Positions 32,805 to 41,621 of a DNA stretch of 64,000 nt are shown here, one piece after another (the first letter of the stretch is position 1; each line of letters starts with the position of its first letter). Source of the DNA: Pseudomonas graminis. GTDB lineage: Bacteria > Pseudomonadota > Gammaproteobacteria > Pseudomonadales > Pseudomonadaceae. The position numbers were made by a program, and so were the translations under genes. The DNA is taken from assembly GCF_004364335.1 (NCBI RefSeq), contig NZ_SOCR01000001.1, positions 1 through 64,000 of the forward strand, read 5' to 3'. The notes beneath the pieces are model-generated. The model saw only the letters and a program-made list of their open reading frames with translations. It had not been told where the DNA came from and ran no database searches.

Positions 32805-35800
32805 ATGAATTTCTCCAAGTTCTTTATCACGCGGCCGATCTTCGCGGCGGTGCTCTCGCTGCTGATCCTGATCGCCGGCGCGATCTCGCTGTTCCAGCTG
32901 CCGATCAGTGAATACCCGGAAGTCGTGCCGCCGACCGTTGTCGTGCGCGCCAACTTCCCCGGTGCCAACCCGAAAGTGATCGGCGAAACCGTCGCCGCGC
33001 CACTGGAACAGGCGATCACCGGCGTCGAGAACATGCTCTACATGTCCTCCCAGGCCACGGCCGACGGCAAGCTGACCCTGACCATCACCTTCGCGTTGGG
33101 GACCAACCTCGACACCGCGCAAGTGCAGGTTCAGAACCGGGTCACCCGGACCGAGCCCAAGCTGCCGGAAGAAGTGACGCGCATCGGTATCACCGTGGAC
33201 AAGGCCTCGCCTGACCTGACGATGGTGGTCCACTTGACCTCGCCGGATCAGCGCTACGACATGCTGTACCTGTCCAACTACGCGGTTCTCAACATCAAGG
33301 ACGAGCTGGCGCGCCTGGGCGGTGTCGGCGACGTGCAGCTGTTCGGCATGGGCGACTACTCCCTGCGTGTGTGGCTCGATCCGAACAAAACCGCTTCGCG
33401 CAACATCACGGCGACCGACGTGGTCAACGCCATTCGCGAGCAGAACCGTCAGGTGGCCGCCGGTCAACTGGGCGCACCGCCCTCCCCGAGCGCCACCAGC
33501 TTCCAGATGTCGATCAACACCCAGGGCCGTCTGGTCTCTGAAGAAGAGTTCGAGAACATCATCGTTCGCGCCGGCGACAATGGCGAAATCACCCGGGTCA
33601 AAGACATCGCTCGCGTCGAACTGGGCTCCAGCCAGTACGCCTTGCGTTCGTTGCTGAACAACCAGCCGGCGGTGGCCATCCCGATCTTCCAGCGCCCAGG
33701 CTCCAACGCCATCGACATTTCCAATGAAGTGCGCGGCGAGATGGAACTGCTGAAGAAAAACTTCCCGGAAGGCATGGATTACAGCATCGTCTATGACCCG
33801 ACGATCTTCGTGCGCGGCTCCATCGAGGCGGTGGTCCACACGCTGTTCGAAGCGTTGATCCTCGTCGTGCTCGTGGTGATTCTGTTCCTGCAGACCTGGC
33901 GTGCCTCGATCATCCCGCTGGTCGCGGTGCCGGTGTCGCTGATCGGTACCTTCGCAGTCATGCACCTGTTCGGCTTCTCCCTCAACGCGCTATCGCTGTT
34001 CGGACTGGTACTGGCGATCGGTATCGTCGTGGACGATGCCATCGTGGTGGTGGAGAACGTCGAGCGGAACATCGAGCTAGGCCATCCGCCTATGGAGGCC
34101 ACACAGATCGCCATGCGTGAAGTGACCGGCCCGATCATCGCAACGGCACTGGTGCTGTGTGCGGTGTTCATTCCGGCGGCGTTCATCTCCGGATTGACCG
34201 GGCAATTCTATAAACAGTTTGCGCTGACCATCGCCATCTCGACGGTGATCTCCGCCTTCAACTCGCTGACCCTGTCGCCTGCACTGGCTGCCGTGTTGCT
34301 GCGCGCTCACGATGCGCCGAAGGACGGCTTCTCGCGCGTCCTCGACAAGCTGTTTGGCGGCTGGCTATTCCGGCCGTTCAACCGCTTCTTCGTCAAGGCC
34401 AGCAACGGGTATGTGAACTCGGTCGGCCGGGTCATCCGCTTCAGCGGTGTGGCGCTGGTGGTGTACGTCGGTTTGATCGTCATGACCTGGCTGGGTTTCT
34501 CCACCACACCGACCGGTTTCGTGCCGGCCCAGGACAAGCAGTACCTGGTGGCCTTCGCGCAATTGCCGGACGCCGCAAGCCTGGACCGTACCGAAGATGT
34601 GATCAAAAAGATGTCCGCGATTGCCCTGGAGCAACCGGGCGTAGAAAACGCGATTGCCTTCCCCGGCCTGTCGATCAACGGCTTCACCAACAGCCCGAAC
34701 TCCGGCATCGTCTTCGTCGCCCTCAAGTCCTTCGATGAGCGCAAGCTGGCCAGTGAGTCTGCGGGCGCCATCGCCGGTGCCCTCAACGCCAAGTACGCCG
34801 GGATCCAGGAAGCCTACATGGCGATCTTCCCGCCGCCGCCGGTACAGGGCCTGGGCACGATCGGCGGTTTCCGTCTGCAGATCGAAGACCGTGGCAACCT
34901 GGGTTACGACGAGCTGTACAAAGAGACGATGAACATCATCGGCAAGAGCCGCAGCGTGCCGGAACTGGCTGCGCTGTTCACCAGCTACACCGTGAACGTG
35001 CCCCAGGTCGATGCCGCCATCGACCGCGAAAAAGCCAAGACCCTCGGTGTGCCGATCAGCGACATCTTCGACACCCTGCAGGTCTACCTCGGCTCGCTGT
35101 ACGCCAACGACTTCAACCGTTTCGGCCGGACCTATCAGGTCAACGTGCAAGCTGAGCAGCAGTTCCGTCAGGACGCTGAACAGATCGGTCAGTTGAAGGT
35201 GCGCAACAGCCGCGGCGAAATGATCCCGCTGGCGACGCTGCTCAAGGTCACCAACACCTCGGGCCCGGACCGCGTCATGCACTACAACGGCTTCATCACG
35301 GCCGAGATCAACGGCGCGGCGGGTCCGGGTTTCAGCTCGGGTCAGGCGCAGGTGGCGATGGAAAAACTGCTCAAGGAAGAACTGCCCAACGGCATGACCT
35401 ACGAGTGGACCGACCTGACCTATCAACAGATCCTGTCGGGCAACACTGCGTTGCTGGTCTTCCCGCTCTGCGTCCTGCTGGCGTTCCTGGTACTGGCCGC
35501 ACTGTATGAAAGCTGGAGCCTGCCGCTGGCGGTGATCCTGATCGTACCGATGACCCTGCTGTCGGCCATTGCCGGTGTGATCATTGCCGGGAGCGACAAC
35601 AACATCTTCACCCAGATCGGCCTGATCGTACTGGTGGGCCTGGCGTGCAAGAACGCCATTCTGATCGTCGAGTTCGCCAAGGATGAGCAGGACAAGGGCA
35701 AGACCCCGCTGGAAGCTGTGCTTGAAGCCTGCCGCCTGCGTCTGCGGCCGATCCTGATGACCTCTTTCGCGTTCATCATGGGTGTGGTTCCGCTGGTCCT

Positions 35801-35996
35801 TTCCAGTGGCGCCGGTGCCGAAATGCGTCATGCCATGGGCGTGGCGGTGTTCTCCGGGATGCTCGGTGTGACCTTCTTCGGTCTGCTGTTGACGCCGGTC
35901 TTCTATGTACTGATTCGTAACTACGTTGGACGCAAAGAGGCGCGCAAGGCGGCCAAGGCACAACGCATTCAGAACAACGCTGCGGAGGCTCATTGA
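32805..35996 (+). CDS. mexF: RND multidrug efflux pump MexF
   Basis: The protein has 1063 residues of the HAE1 RND family, a proton-driven inner-membrane exporter. It starts MNFSKFFITRPIFAAVLSLL and has 12 expected membrane helices. The proton-relay pair is in GIVVDDAIVVVENVERN (about residues 402-418), and the second-half helix has GLACKNAILIVEFAKD with the relay lysine. MexEF-OprN exports fluoroquinolones, chloramphenicol, trimethoprim and quorum-sensing precursors in P. aeruginosa. The gene is intact. Its stop codon TGA shares a base with the oprN start. Confidence 0.95.
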   Translation: MNFSKFFITRPIFAAVLSLLILIAGAISLFQLPISEYPEVVPPTVVVRANFPGANPKVIGETVAAPLEQAITGVENMLYMSSQATADGKLTLTITFALGTNLDTAQVQVQNRVTRTEPKLPEEVTRIGITVDKASPDLTMVVHLTSPDQRYDMLYLSNYAVLNIKDELARLGGVGDVQLFGMGDYSLRVWLDPNKTASRNITATDVVNAIREQNRQVAAGQLGAPPSPSATSFQMSINTQGRLVSEEEFENIIVRAGDNGEITRVKDIARVELGSSQYALRSLLNNQPAVAIPIFQRPGSNAIDISNEVRGEMELLKKNFPEGMDYSIVYDPTIFVRGSIEAVVHTLFEALILVVLVVILFLQTWRASIIPLVAVPVSLIGTFAVMHLFGFSLNALSLFGLVLAIGIVVDDAIVVVENVERNIELGHPPMEATQIAMREVTGPIIATALVLCAVFIPAAFISGLTGQFYKQFALTIAISTVISAFNSLTLSPALAAVLLRAHDAPKDGFSRVLDKLFGGWLFRPFNRFFVKASNGYVNSVGRVIRFSGVALVVYVGLIVMTWLGFSTTPTGFVPAQDKQYLVAFAQLPDAASLDRTEDVIKKMSAIALEQPGVENAIAFPGLSINGFTNSPNSGIVFVALKSFDERKLASESAGAIAGALNAKYAGIQEAYMAIFPPPPVQGLGTIGGFRLQIEDRGNLGYDELYKETMNIIGKSRSVPELAALFTSYTVNVPQVDAAIDREKAKTLGVPISDIFDTLQVYLGSLYANDFNRFGRTYQVNVQAEQQFRQDAEQIGQLKVRNSRGEMIPLATLLKVTNTSGPDRVMHYNGFITAEINGAAGPGFSSGQAQVAMEKLLKEELPNGMTYEWTDLTYQQILSGNTALLVFPLCVLLAFLVLAALYESWSLPLAVILIVPMTLLSAIAGVIIAGSDNNIFTQIGLIVLVGLACKNAILIVEFAKDEQDKGKTPLEAVLEACRLRLRPILMTSFAFIMGVVPLVLSSGAGAEMRHAMGVAVFSGMLGVTFFGLLLTPVFYVLIRNYVGRKEARKAAKAQRIQNNAAEAH

Positions 35997-37393
35997 TGAA
36001 GGCTGTAAAACTCTTCCTGCCGAGCCTGCTGGTGCTCGCGCTGGCGGCCTGTGCCGTCGGCCCGGACTACAAGAAGCCGGAAACCGCGGCGGCCAACATC
36101 CAGGCCGCCACACAGCGGGCCTATGACCGCAGCCACATCGAGACCATCTGGTGGCAGCAGTTCGACGACCCGACCCTGAACAAACTGGTCGCCGAATCGC
36201 TGCAGGGCAACCGCGAGCTGCGCGTCGCCTTCGCCCGTTTGAAGGCGTCCCGTGCGATTCGTGACGACATCAGCAACGACGCCATGCCGGTGGTGACCAG
36301 TCGCGCCAGCAGCCAGATCGGCCGCGCGCAAGTGCCGGGTGAAACCGAGAAACGGGTCAATCAGGAACGTTATGACCTGGGCCTGGACATGGCCTGGGAA
36401 CTGGACCTGTTCGGCCGTATCCAGCGCGAACTGGAAGCCAGTGACGCCGATCAACAGGCTGCCGAGGCCAACCTCTATCAGCTGCAGGTGACGATGATCG
36501 CCGAACTGGTGGACGCCTACGGCCAGCTGCGCGGCGCCCAACTGCGCGAAAACATCGCCCGGGACAACCTGAAAAACCAGCAGGACTCCCGCCGGGTGAC
36601 CGCCCAGTTGCGTGACGAAGGCGTGGGCAACGAACTCGACGTGGTGCGTTCCGACGCGCGTCTGGCGGCGGTGGAAGCCACTATTCCGCAGCTTCAGGCC
36701 GAACAGGTACGTGAACGGAATCGCATCGCCACCCTGCTCGGCGAACGTCCGGACGCCATGACCGTGACCCTCGCTCCGGCCAAACTGCCGGCGATCTCCA
36801 AGGCCCTGCCGATCGGTGATCCGACCAAGCTGCTGGAAAACCGTCCGGACGTGCGCAGTGCCGAACGGCAACTGGCGGCGCAGACCGCGCGGATCGGCGT
36901 GCAGACCGCAGACCTGTTCCCACGGGTCAGCCTCAGCGGTTTCCTGGGTTTTACCGCCAGCCGCGGTTCGCAGATCGGGTCCGGCGCGGCCCAGGCGTGG
37001 GGCCTCGGCCCAAGCATCACCTGGGCGGCGTTTGACCTGGGCAGCGTAAGGGCGCGGATTCGCGGCGCCAACGCCGATGCCGAAGGCGCGCTGGCCAATT
37101 ACGAGCAGCAAGTGCTGCTGGCCCTGGAAGAAACCGAAAACGCCTTCAGCGACTACGACAAGCGTCAACAGCGTCTGGTGTCGCTGGTGCGGCAGAGTGA
37201 AGCCAGCCGTTCGGCGGCCAATCTGGCGAACATCCAGTACCGCGAAGGCACGGCCGACTTCCTCGTCCTGCTGGACGCCGAACGCGAGCGTCTGGCCGCC
37301 GAAGACAGCCAGGCCTTGGCCGAAATCGATCTGTATCGCGGCATCGTTGCCATCTACAAAGCCCTGGGCGGTGGCTGGCAACCGAACGCCTGA
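35996..37393 (+). CDS. oprN: Outer-membrane efflux channel OprN
   Basis: The protein has 465 residues of the TolC/OprM-type factor family. A lipoprotein signal ends LALAACAVGPDY. Two repeated outer-membrane efflux halves follow (WWQQFDDPTLNKLVAESLQGN and QEERY-type helices, then RPDVRSAERQLAAQTARIG). The ATG at 35996 overlaps the mexF stop in TGATG and has GGAGG upstream. It completes the tripartite MexEF-OprN pump. A strong terminator follows. Confidence 0.95.
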   Translation: MKAVKLFLPSLLVLALAACAVGPDYKKPETAAANIQAATQRAYDRSHIETIWWQQFDDPTLNKLVAESLQGNRELRVAFARLKASRAIRDDISNDAMPVVTSRASSQIGRAQVPGETEKRVNQERYDLGLDMAWELDLFGRIQRELEASDADQQAAEANLYQLQVTMIAELVDAYGQLRGAQLRENIARDNLKNQQDSRRVTAQLRDEGVGNELDVVRSDARLAAVEATIPQLQAEQVRERNRIATLLGERPDAMTVTLAPAKLPAISKALPIGDPTKLLENRPDVRSAERQLAAQTARIGVQTADLFPRVSLSGFLGFTASRGSQIGSGAAQAWGLGPSITWAAFDLGSVRARIRGANADAEGALANYEQQVLLALEETENAFSDYDKRQQRLVSLVRQSEASRSAANLANIQYREGTADFLVLLDAERERLAAEDSQALAEIDLYRGIVAIYKALGGGWQPNA

Positions 37394-37425
37394 GGTAATG
37401 GGATGAGCGGCGGGATCGCTTGACC

Positions 37426-37456
37426 GGCGGCAGATCTGCAGCGCGGATCTGCCGCC
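37426..37456. repeat. 11-base perfect hairpin after oprN
   Basis: GGCGGCAGATC (37426-37436) pairs with GATCTGCCGCC (37446-37456) around a 9-base loop. There is no T-run. It precedes the true terminator by 20 bases and could protect or stabilise the 3' end of the mexEF-oprN mRNA. Confidence 0.6.
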
Positions 37457-37476
37457 ACGATCTGCCCCTCTCGAAG

Positions 37477-37508
37477 GCCCCGAACCCACAAGGTTCGGGG
37501 CTTTTTTT
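37477..37508 (+). terminator. Rho-independent terminator of mexEF-oprN
   Basis: The 10-base stem GCCCCGAACC/GGTTCGGGGC with loop CACAA is followed by seven T residues. It ends the efflux operon before the TPR gene. Confidence 0.93.
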
Positions 37509-37622
37509 CTGGACCGTTGATAAACACCGAGGAAGCGCTCGAGGGAGTCACCCCTCCCTACAGCGTTTGACACTCGGCGGTCTCTCCCCGAAGCTGCTGC
37601 ACACGCACACACGGAAACCGAT

Positions 37623-38720
37623 ATGTCCGAATCGTCTTCCCGGCGCACACCCGCTCAGCTCAAGGCGCGACGGCGCTGGCAGGTGGCAATTGCGCTGGCG
37701 CTGTTGCTGCTGATCATCGCCATGGCGATGCTGGTGCGAAACTGGCACGCGCCGCCGGCCGCACCGCAGGTCAATCACAGCTACGCCGAAGCACTGGAGC
37801 AGGCCCACGGCGGCAAGCCCGGCGCCGCGCGGGTGCTGTATCAGCAATTCAGTCGCACCGACCTGTCCGACATCCGCCGCGCCGGCCTGCTCGCCGAGCT
37901 GGTCAATTACCCGGGGCCCCAGGCGCTGAAAATTCTGCGCGGCGATCTCATGCGCCCTGCGCCGCTGGTGCAACAGGCGGCCATCCAGACGGTGACGGCG
38001 ATGCTGCCTGAAGAACAACGGAGCATGCTGATCGGCCCGTTGCTGGACGATGCCGACGATGAGGTGCGCTTCAGCGCAGTGCGGGCTCTGCTGCCGTTGA
38101 GTCCCGATGAAGTAGGCCTGTACTTTGGCGCGTTGCAGGAAGCCGCTCAGCACTATGAACAGGCGCTGACCGCCGAGCCGCCGAGTGCGCAACGCCAGCT
38201 CGCGCTCTCTCGGCTCTATGTCAACAACGGCACCCCGCAAAAGGCAATTGAGGCGCTGGAACTGGCCGTGAAGCTGGAACCGGACAACCTCGAGACCGGC
38301 CTGGCGCTGGTGCAGTTGCTTGACCGTCAGGGCCAGGCCGATCGCTCGCGCCAGTTGCTCGCCCAGTGGCTGGAGAAAAAGCCCCAGTCGGCTCTGGCGC
38401 AACACGCACTGGGCCAATGGCTGCTGCGTCATAAACAGACCGAATACGCCCTGCTCCCGTTGACCCGGGCCATCGAACTGGAACCGGACAACAGCGGTTA
38501 CCGTTATGACCTCGCCGTCGCCCTTCACGATCTGGATCAGCTGGAAGCGGCGCAGCGCCAGCTGGAAGACATTCTGCAGCGCGAACCCGCCGACCGCCGC
38601 GCGAGAATTCTGCTGATCCGTTACTGGACAGAGACCGGGCAGCTGCAGAAAGTGCAGGTGCTGCTGGCTGAACTGGAGCAGCTCAACGCCGATGATCCTG
38701 CCTTGCAGCAGGGGCTCTAG
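37623..38720 (+). CDS. Membrane-anchored HEAT/TPR-repeat protein
   Basis: The protein has 365 residues. After a basic cytoplasmic start (RRTPAQLKARRRW) there is one membrane helix (about residues 20-38, VAIALALLLLIIAMAMLV). The rest is periplasmic: about 60-160 with HEAT-like repeats, then tetratricopeptide repeats (GLYFGALQEAAQHYEQALTAEP, NGTPQKAIEALELAVKLEPD, QTEYALLPLTRAIELEPDN). It resembles parts of CcmI-like assembly factors and TPR-containing cytochrome-associated proteins. It is probably a scaffold. No partner gene is adjacent. Confidence 0.82.
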   Translation: MSESSSRRTPAQLKARRRWQVAIALALLLLIIAMAMLVRNWHAPPAAPQVNHSYAEALEQAHGGKPGAARVLYQQFSRTDLSDIRRAGLLAELVNYPGPQALKILRGDLMRPAPLVQQAAIQTVTAMLPEEQRSMLIGPLLDDADDEVRFSAVRALLPLSPDEVGLYFGALQEAAQHYEQALTAEPPSAQRQLALSRLYVNNGTPQKAIEALELAVKLEPDNLETGLALVQLLDRQGQADRSRQLLAQWLEKKPQSALAQHALGQWLLRHKQTEYALLPLTRAIELEPDNSGYRYDLAVALHDLDQLEAAQRQLEDILQREPADRRARILLIRYWTETGQLQKVQVLLAELEQLNADDPALQQGL

Positions 38721-38740
38721 GACGGCACAGTTTCCATTAA

Positions 38741-38790
38741 CGCTAAAGTATAAGAAATTACTTACAACGTTTAGCGCCTATTATTTTTTT
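38741..38790 (+). terminator. Probable terminator after the TPR gene
   Basis: CGCTAAA (38741-38747) pairs with TTTAGCG (38770-38776), and AAGTA with TACTT inside. A T-rich tail with seven T residues follows by 38790. The stem is AT-rich and has an internal loop, so the call is moderate. Confidence 0.5.
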
Positions 38791-39075
38791 CTTGTCAGAC
38801 CCGCTTATCGTCGCCAGCATGTTTTACCTAACAATTAATCATCCGCTATTTTACAACGCGTAAAAAACGTGCATTATTTACTCGCGCCACAACTGAACTA
38901 CCCCGTCTTGATACCTTCGTTCATTCCCATGAAGTTAGTGTCGACGGCTGATCCTGATGTCAGGGACAGGTAGGAAGTGGCGAGACCAACAGCAGCAGAC
39001 CCGGATGCGCGTCTTGTTGCTTGCATCGTTGCTTGTATTGAGCTGACAACAGCCATTAATTGCCGGAGTATCATT
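38791..39075. other. AT-rich promoter region of mvaT
   Basis: The region is distinctly richer in A+T than its surroundings, with CTAACAATTAATCATCCGC and ACAACGCGTAAAAAACGTGC. Such composition suits autoregulation by the H-NS-like product. No gene is supported here. Confidence 0.5.
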
Positions 39076-39441
39076 TTGTCCAGACTTGCCGAATTTCGCG
39101 CAGCAGAAAAAGCCCTTCAGGAGCAGCTGGCCCAGCTCGAGTACCTGAAGAACGACGCCGGACTGAAGAAGGAAATCGAGTTCGAGCAGCAGCTCCAGGC
39201 CCTGATGAGCACGTACGACAAGACCTTGCGCGACATCATCGCCATCCTCGACCCCCACACGGGTGCGTCCAACGCAACCCCAGCAGCGCCGAAACGCCGC
39301 CGCCCGCGGGTGGTCAAGGTGTATCAGAATCCCCACACCGGCGAAGTCATCGAGACCAAGGGCGGCAACCATCGCGGTTTGAAAAACTGGAAAATACAAT
39401 ACGGTGCTGAAGTCGTTGATTCCTGGTTGCGAGGCCGCTAG
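39076..39441 (+). CDS. mvaT: MvaT-family H-NS-like xenogeneic silencer
   Basis: The protein has 121 residues. It starts at a TTG at 39076, (M)SRLAEFRAAEKALQEQLAQL, with GGAG eight bases upstream. The N-terminal coiled coil (about 5-60) mediates oligomerisation. The C-terminal DNA-binding part has RRPRVVKVYQNPHTGEVIETKGGNH and ends WKIQYGAEVVDSWLRGR. MvaT proteins coat AT-rich foreign DNA and regulate biofilm and virulence genes. An upstream ATG at 38977 would add a non-homologous leader. The AT-rich leader suggests self-control. Confidence 0.93.
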   Translation: MSRLAEFRAAEKALQEQLAQLEYLKNDAGLKKEIEFEQQLQALMSTYDKTLRDIIAILDPHTGASNATPAAPKRRRPRVVKVYQNPHTGEVIETKGGNHRGLKNWKIQYGAEVVDSWLRGR

Positions 39442-39934
39442 TCCTCTGCTCTCCGTAACATTGTCCTGCAACATTGAGAAGAAGCTCTGCTCGCGGAGCT
39501 TCTCTGCAAGTGCAGGGAGATGGCGATGAAACAAGTGCTTTAAACGCGGATGATTTCGACCGATGTCTGACGGATTTTAAATAATGGGTGGAGGCGCAAC
39601 GTCTGCGTTTAATATTCAACCTGACAATTAGCTGAACAGATTCGCAATAGTGGGATATATCGCTTTCAATGCACCGCTGGCTCATAGCATGCTCAACCGT
39701 CGAGCATCTTCAGCCTGATTAATTCCTTCAAACCGGTTTGGATGACATGAAAGCTGGCTATAAGCCTTCATACACCTTGAGATGAAATTTCCCTCTTCGG
39801 CTGAATGGCCCGTGAGCTTCACATTTTTTTCACACCGGGTTGTAGAGGATGGAGGCTACTAAAGGATTAGTGCCCCAATGCCCGCTTCGGCGGGCTTCTT
39901 TATGCCTGCGATTTGTGTAAAAACCCGCCTTCAC
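39442..39934. other. Gene-free region after mvaT
   Basis: No protein gene is supported. The hairpin AGAAGCTC/GAGCTTCT (39480-39487 with 39496-39503) lies 40 bases after the mvaT stop and lacks a T-run. A clear terminator lies at 39880-39900. The 380 bases before that terminator are far from mvaT, so a small RNA transcript ending there is possible. Confidence 0.45.
39880..39900 (+). terminator. Terminator hairpin GCCCGC-TTCG-GCGGGC
   Basis: The 6-base GC stem with a UUCG tetraloop is followed by TTCTTTA. It is oriented for plus-strand transcripts, from mvaT or an unmapped small RNA, and may also separate them from the leftward gene at 39935. Confidence 0.75.
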
Positions 39935-40489
39935 CTACGGCGCCGACCCCAGGCGCAGACCCTTCCTGATCTGCAAGACCTCGTCTTTATGGGCCGCGTA
40001 GCCGTCCGCCGAGCCGGCGTACGACAACGACCACGCCAATTCCGGACTGGCCGCCGCCACCAGTGTCTGGGTCATGACGTGATTGCCGTTCTGGGTGATG
40101 GTGCACGTGGTTTCCATGGCAGGGATGTCGCTCAGGGTGCTGTCCTTCATCCGCGTGCAGACACTCTGAAAACCGCCTCGCGCGAAATTGACCTGCACCG
40201 CCTTGCGCATTTCCAGCAGCACGCTCTGCACGTTGACCGAATGACCGGGCTGCAGCTGCGTCTGGGTCAGCTCGACCACCATGGCCGGATCACCGTTCTG
40301 ATCGTTTTTGACCGCACGCTGTCGTATTTGCACGGCGGGCTGACCTTCGGTCGCCGGCGGCTGGGGCAGCGCTTCAACTTCCCAGCCGTCGGGCCAGACG
40401 ACCATAGCGTCCGCCGAAGACGCGACGCCTGGAATCATCAGCACGAGACAGAAAGCAACGCGGGCGCATGAGCGCAATGAGAGATGCAT
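39935..40489 (-). CDS. Secreted protein, DUF4946-like
   Basis: The protein has 184 residues. A signal peptide ends near residue 25 (MIPGVASSADA). The mature part opens VVWPDGWEVEALPQPP, which recalls Pseudomonas DUF4946 proteins. Two Cys residues lie near residues 110 and 130 (SVCTRM, TTCTITQ). It is predicted to be periplasmic. The function is unknown. The gene is alone on its strand between mvaT and gloA. Confidence 0.75.
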   Translation of the reverse strand: MHLSLRSCARVAFCLVLMIPGVASSADAMVVWPDGWEVEALPQPPATEGQPAVQIRQRAVKNDQNGDPAMVVELTQTQLQPGHSVNVQSVLLEMRKAVQVNFARGGFQSVCTRMKDSTLSDIPAMETTCTITQNGNHVMTQTLVAAASPELAWSLSYAGSADGYAAHKDEVLQIRKGLRLGSAP

Positions 40490-40638
40490 GGGCGGTACCT
40501 GAATGTCGAGGCGCGAAGTGTGAGCTGGTCATTCCTTGCCCACAAGCCGAAAGCCGCGCTTTATGCGCCTTCGGTTTGGCGCGTCGGCCATGAGCCCGTA
40601 TCATTACGCAACATTTTAGCGTTAACCCGGAGACAACC

Positions 40639-41169
40639 ATGAGTCTGCACGACCTGAACACTTTCCCCGGCGTCACGGCCACCCCGGACGCCTCGACCGC
40701 ACAATTTGTGTTCAACCACACCATGTTGCGGGTCAAGGACGCTACCGCTTCCCTGGACTTCTACACCCGCGTGCTGGGCTTCAGCCTGGTGGAAAAGCGC
40801 GACTTCCCGGAAGCGGAATTCAGCCTGTACTTCCTGGCGCTGGTGGATAAAGCACAGATCCCGCAGGACGACGCCGCGCGCAACGTCTGGATGAAAGGCA
40901 TCCCTGGCGTACTCGAACTGACCCACAACCACGGTACCGAAAACGACCCTGAGTTTTGCTACCACAACGGCAACGCCGACCCGCGCGGCTTCGGCCACAT
41001 CTGCATTTCGGTGCCCGATGTAAAGGCTGCCTGCGCGCGCTTTGAGGAACTGGGCGTGGACTTCCAGAAACGCCTGACCGATGGCCGCATGAAAAGCCTG
41101 GCCTTCATCAAGGACCCGGATGGCTACTGGGTGGAAATCATCCAGCCGACGCCAGTAACGGGCGAGTAA
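40639..41169 (+). CDS. gloA: Lactoylglutathione lyase (glyoxalase I)
   Basis: The protein has 176 residues of the long glyoxalase I type. It converts the methylglyoxal-glutathione hemithioacetal to S-lactoylglutathione. Metal ligands appear in [10 protein letters not shown] (His27), [12 protein letters not shown] (Glu), GFGHICISV (His) and YWVEIIQP (Glu). The sequence [28 protein letters not shown] matches the zinc-type branch known from P. putida. The ATG at 40639 has a GGAG just before it. The gene is monocistronic. Confidence 0.95.
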   Translation: MSLHDLNTFPGVTATPDASTAQFVFNHTMLRVKDATASLDFYTRVLGFSLVEKRDFPEAEFSLYFLALVDKAQIPQDDAARNVWMKGIPGVLELTHNHGTENDPEFCYHNGNADPRGFGHICISVPDVKAACARFEELGVDFQKRLTDGRMKSLAFIKDPDGYWVEIIQPTPVTGE

Positions 41170-41228
41170 TCGGACCCGTTTAGCGCGACTGGCTTTAATC
41201 GGGACAGGACGGGGCTGGCGGTGACCTG

Positions 41229-41308
41229 GACTATTCGGCGATGACTTCGACTATTCGGCGATGACCTCGACTATTCGGCGATGACGTCGACTATTCGGCG
41301 ATGACCTC
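41229..41308. repeat. Four tandem copies of a 20-base unit
   Basis: The unit GACTATTCGGCGATGACCTC is repeated four times (41229, 41249, 41269, 41289), with single-base differences at position 18. Two more diverged copies lie at 41466-41505. The array abuts a REPIN. Confidence 0.9.
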
Positions 41309-41312
41309 GACC

Positions 41313-41406
41313 GTAGGACCGGCTTTAGCCGGGAAAGCGTCAGGGGTCACCCTGCAGATTTGAGGCTGCTCACACCGGCCTGTTCCCGGCTGAAGCCGGT
41401 CCCACT
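41313..41406. repeat. REPIN, type 1
   Basis: GTAGGACCGGCTTTAGCCGG and its inverted partner enclose a core GGGTCACCCTGCAGATTTGA. It forms a pair with the REPIN at 41510-41603. Confidence 0.9.
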
Positions 41407-41408
41407 AA

Positions 41409-41448
41409 AAGCAGCGCATGCATTCAGCAAGCAGCGCATGCATCCAGC
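41409..41448. repeat. Two tandem copies of a 20-base unit
   Basis: AAGCAGCGCATGCATTCAGC is repeated once with a T to C change. It links the two REPIN blocks and is unrelated to the GACTATTCGG unit. Confidence 0.85.
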
Positions 41449-41465
41449 AATATTGGCGGTGAGCT

Positions 41466-41603
41466 CGACTATTCAACCATGACGTCGACTATTCGGCATG
41501 ACCTCGACCGTAGGACCGGCTTTAGCCGGGAAGACGTCAAGCGCCACGCCGCAAAATTGAGGTTGCCAATAGCGGCCTCTTCCCGGCTGAAGCCGGTCCT
41601 ACT
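41466..41603. repeat. Second tandem-unit plus REPIN block
   Basis: Diverged GACTATTCGG-type units (41466-41505) lead through the same CTCGACC junction into a REPIN at 41510-41603. The block repeats the layout of 41289-41406, so it looks like a duplication. Confidence 0.85.
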
Positions 41604-41621
41604 CGGGAAACCCGGCCAGGG

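Noticed and set aside
32640..33965. Long minus-strand open frames opposite mexF (also 34365-36113)
   Set aside because: The composition is His/Arg/Asp-rich, typical of antisense shadows of high-GC genes.
39480..39503. Terminator immediately after mvaT
   Set aside because: The AGAAGCTC/GAGCTTCT stem has no following T-run, so it was noted only as a hairpin.
41229..41505. CRISPR-like array
   Set aside because: The 20-bp units are directly adjacent with no unique spacers, and no cas genes are present.
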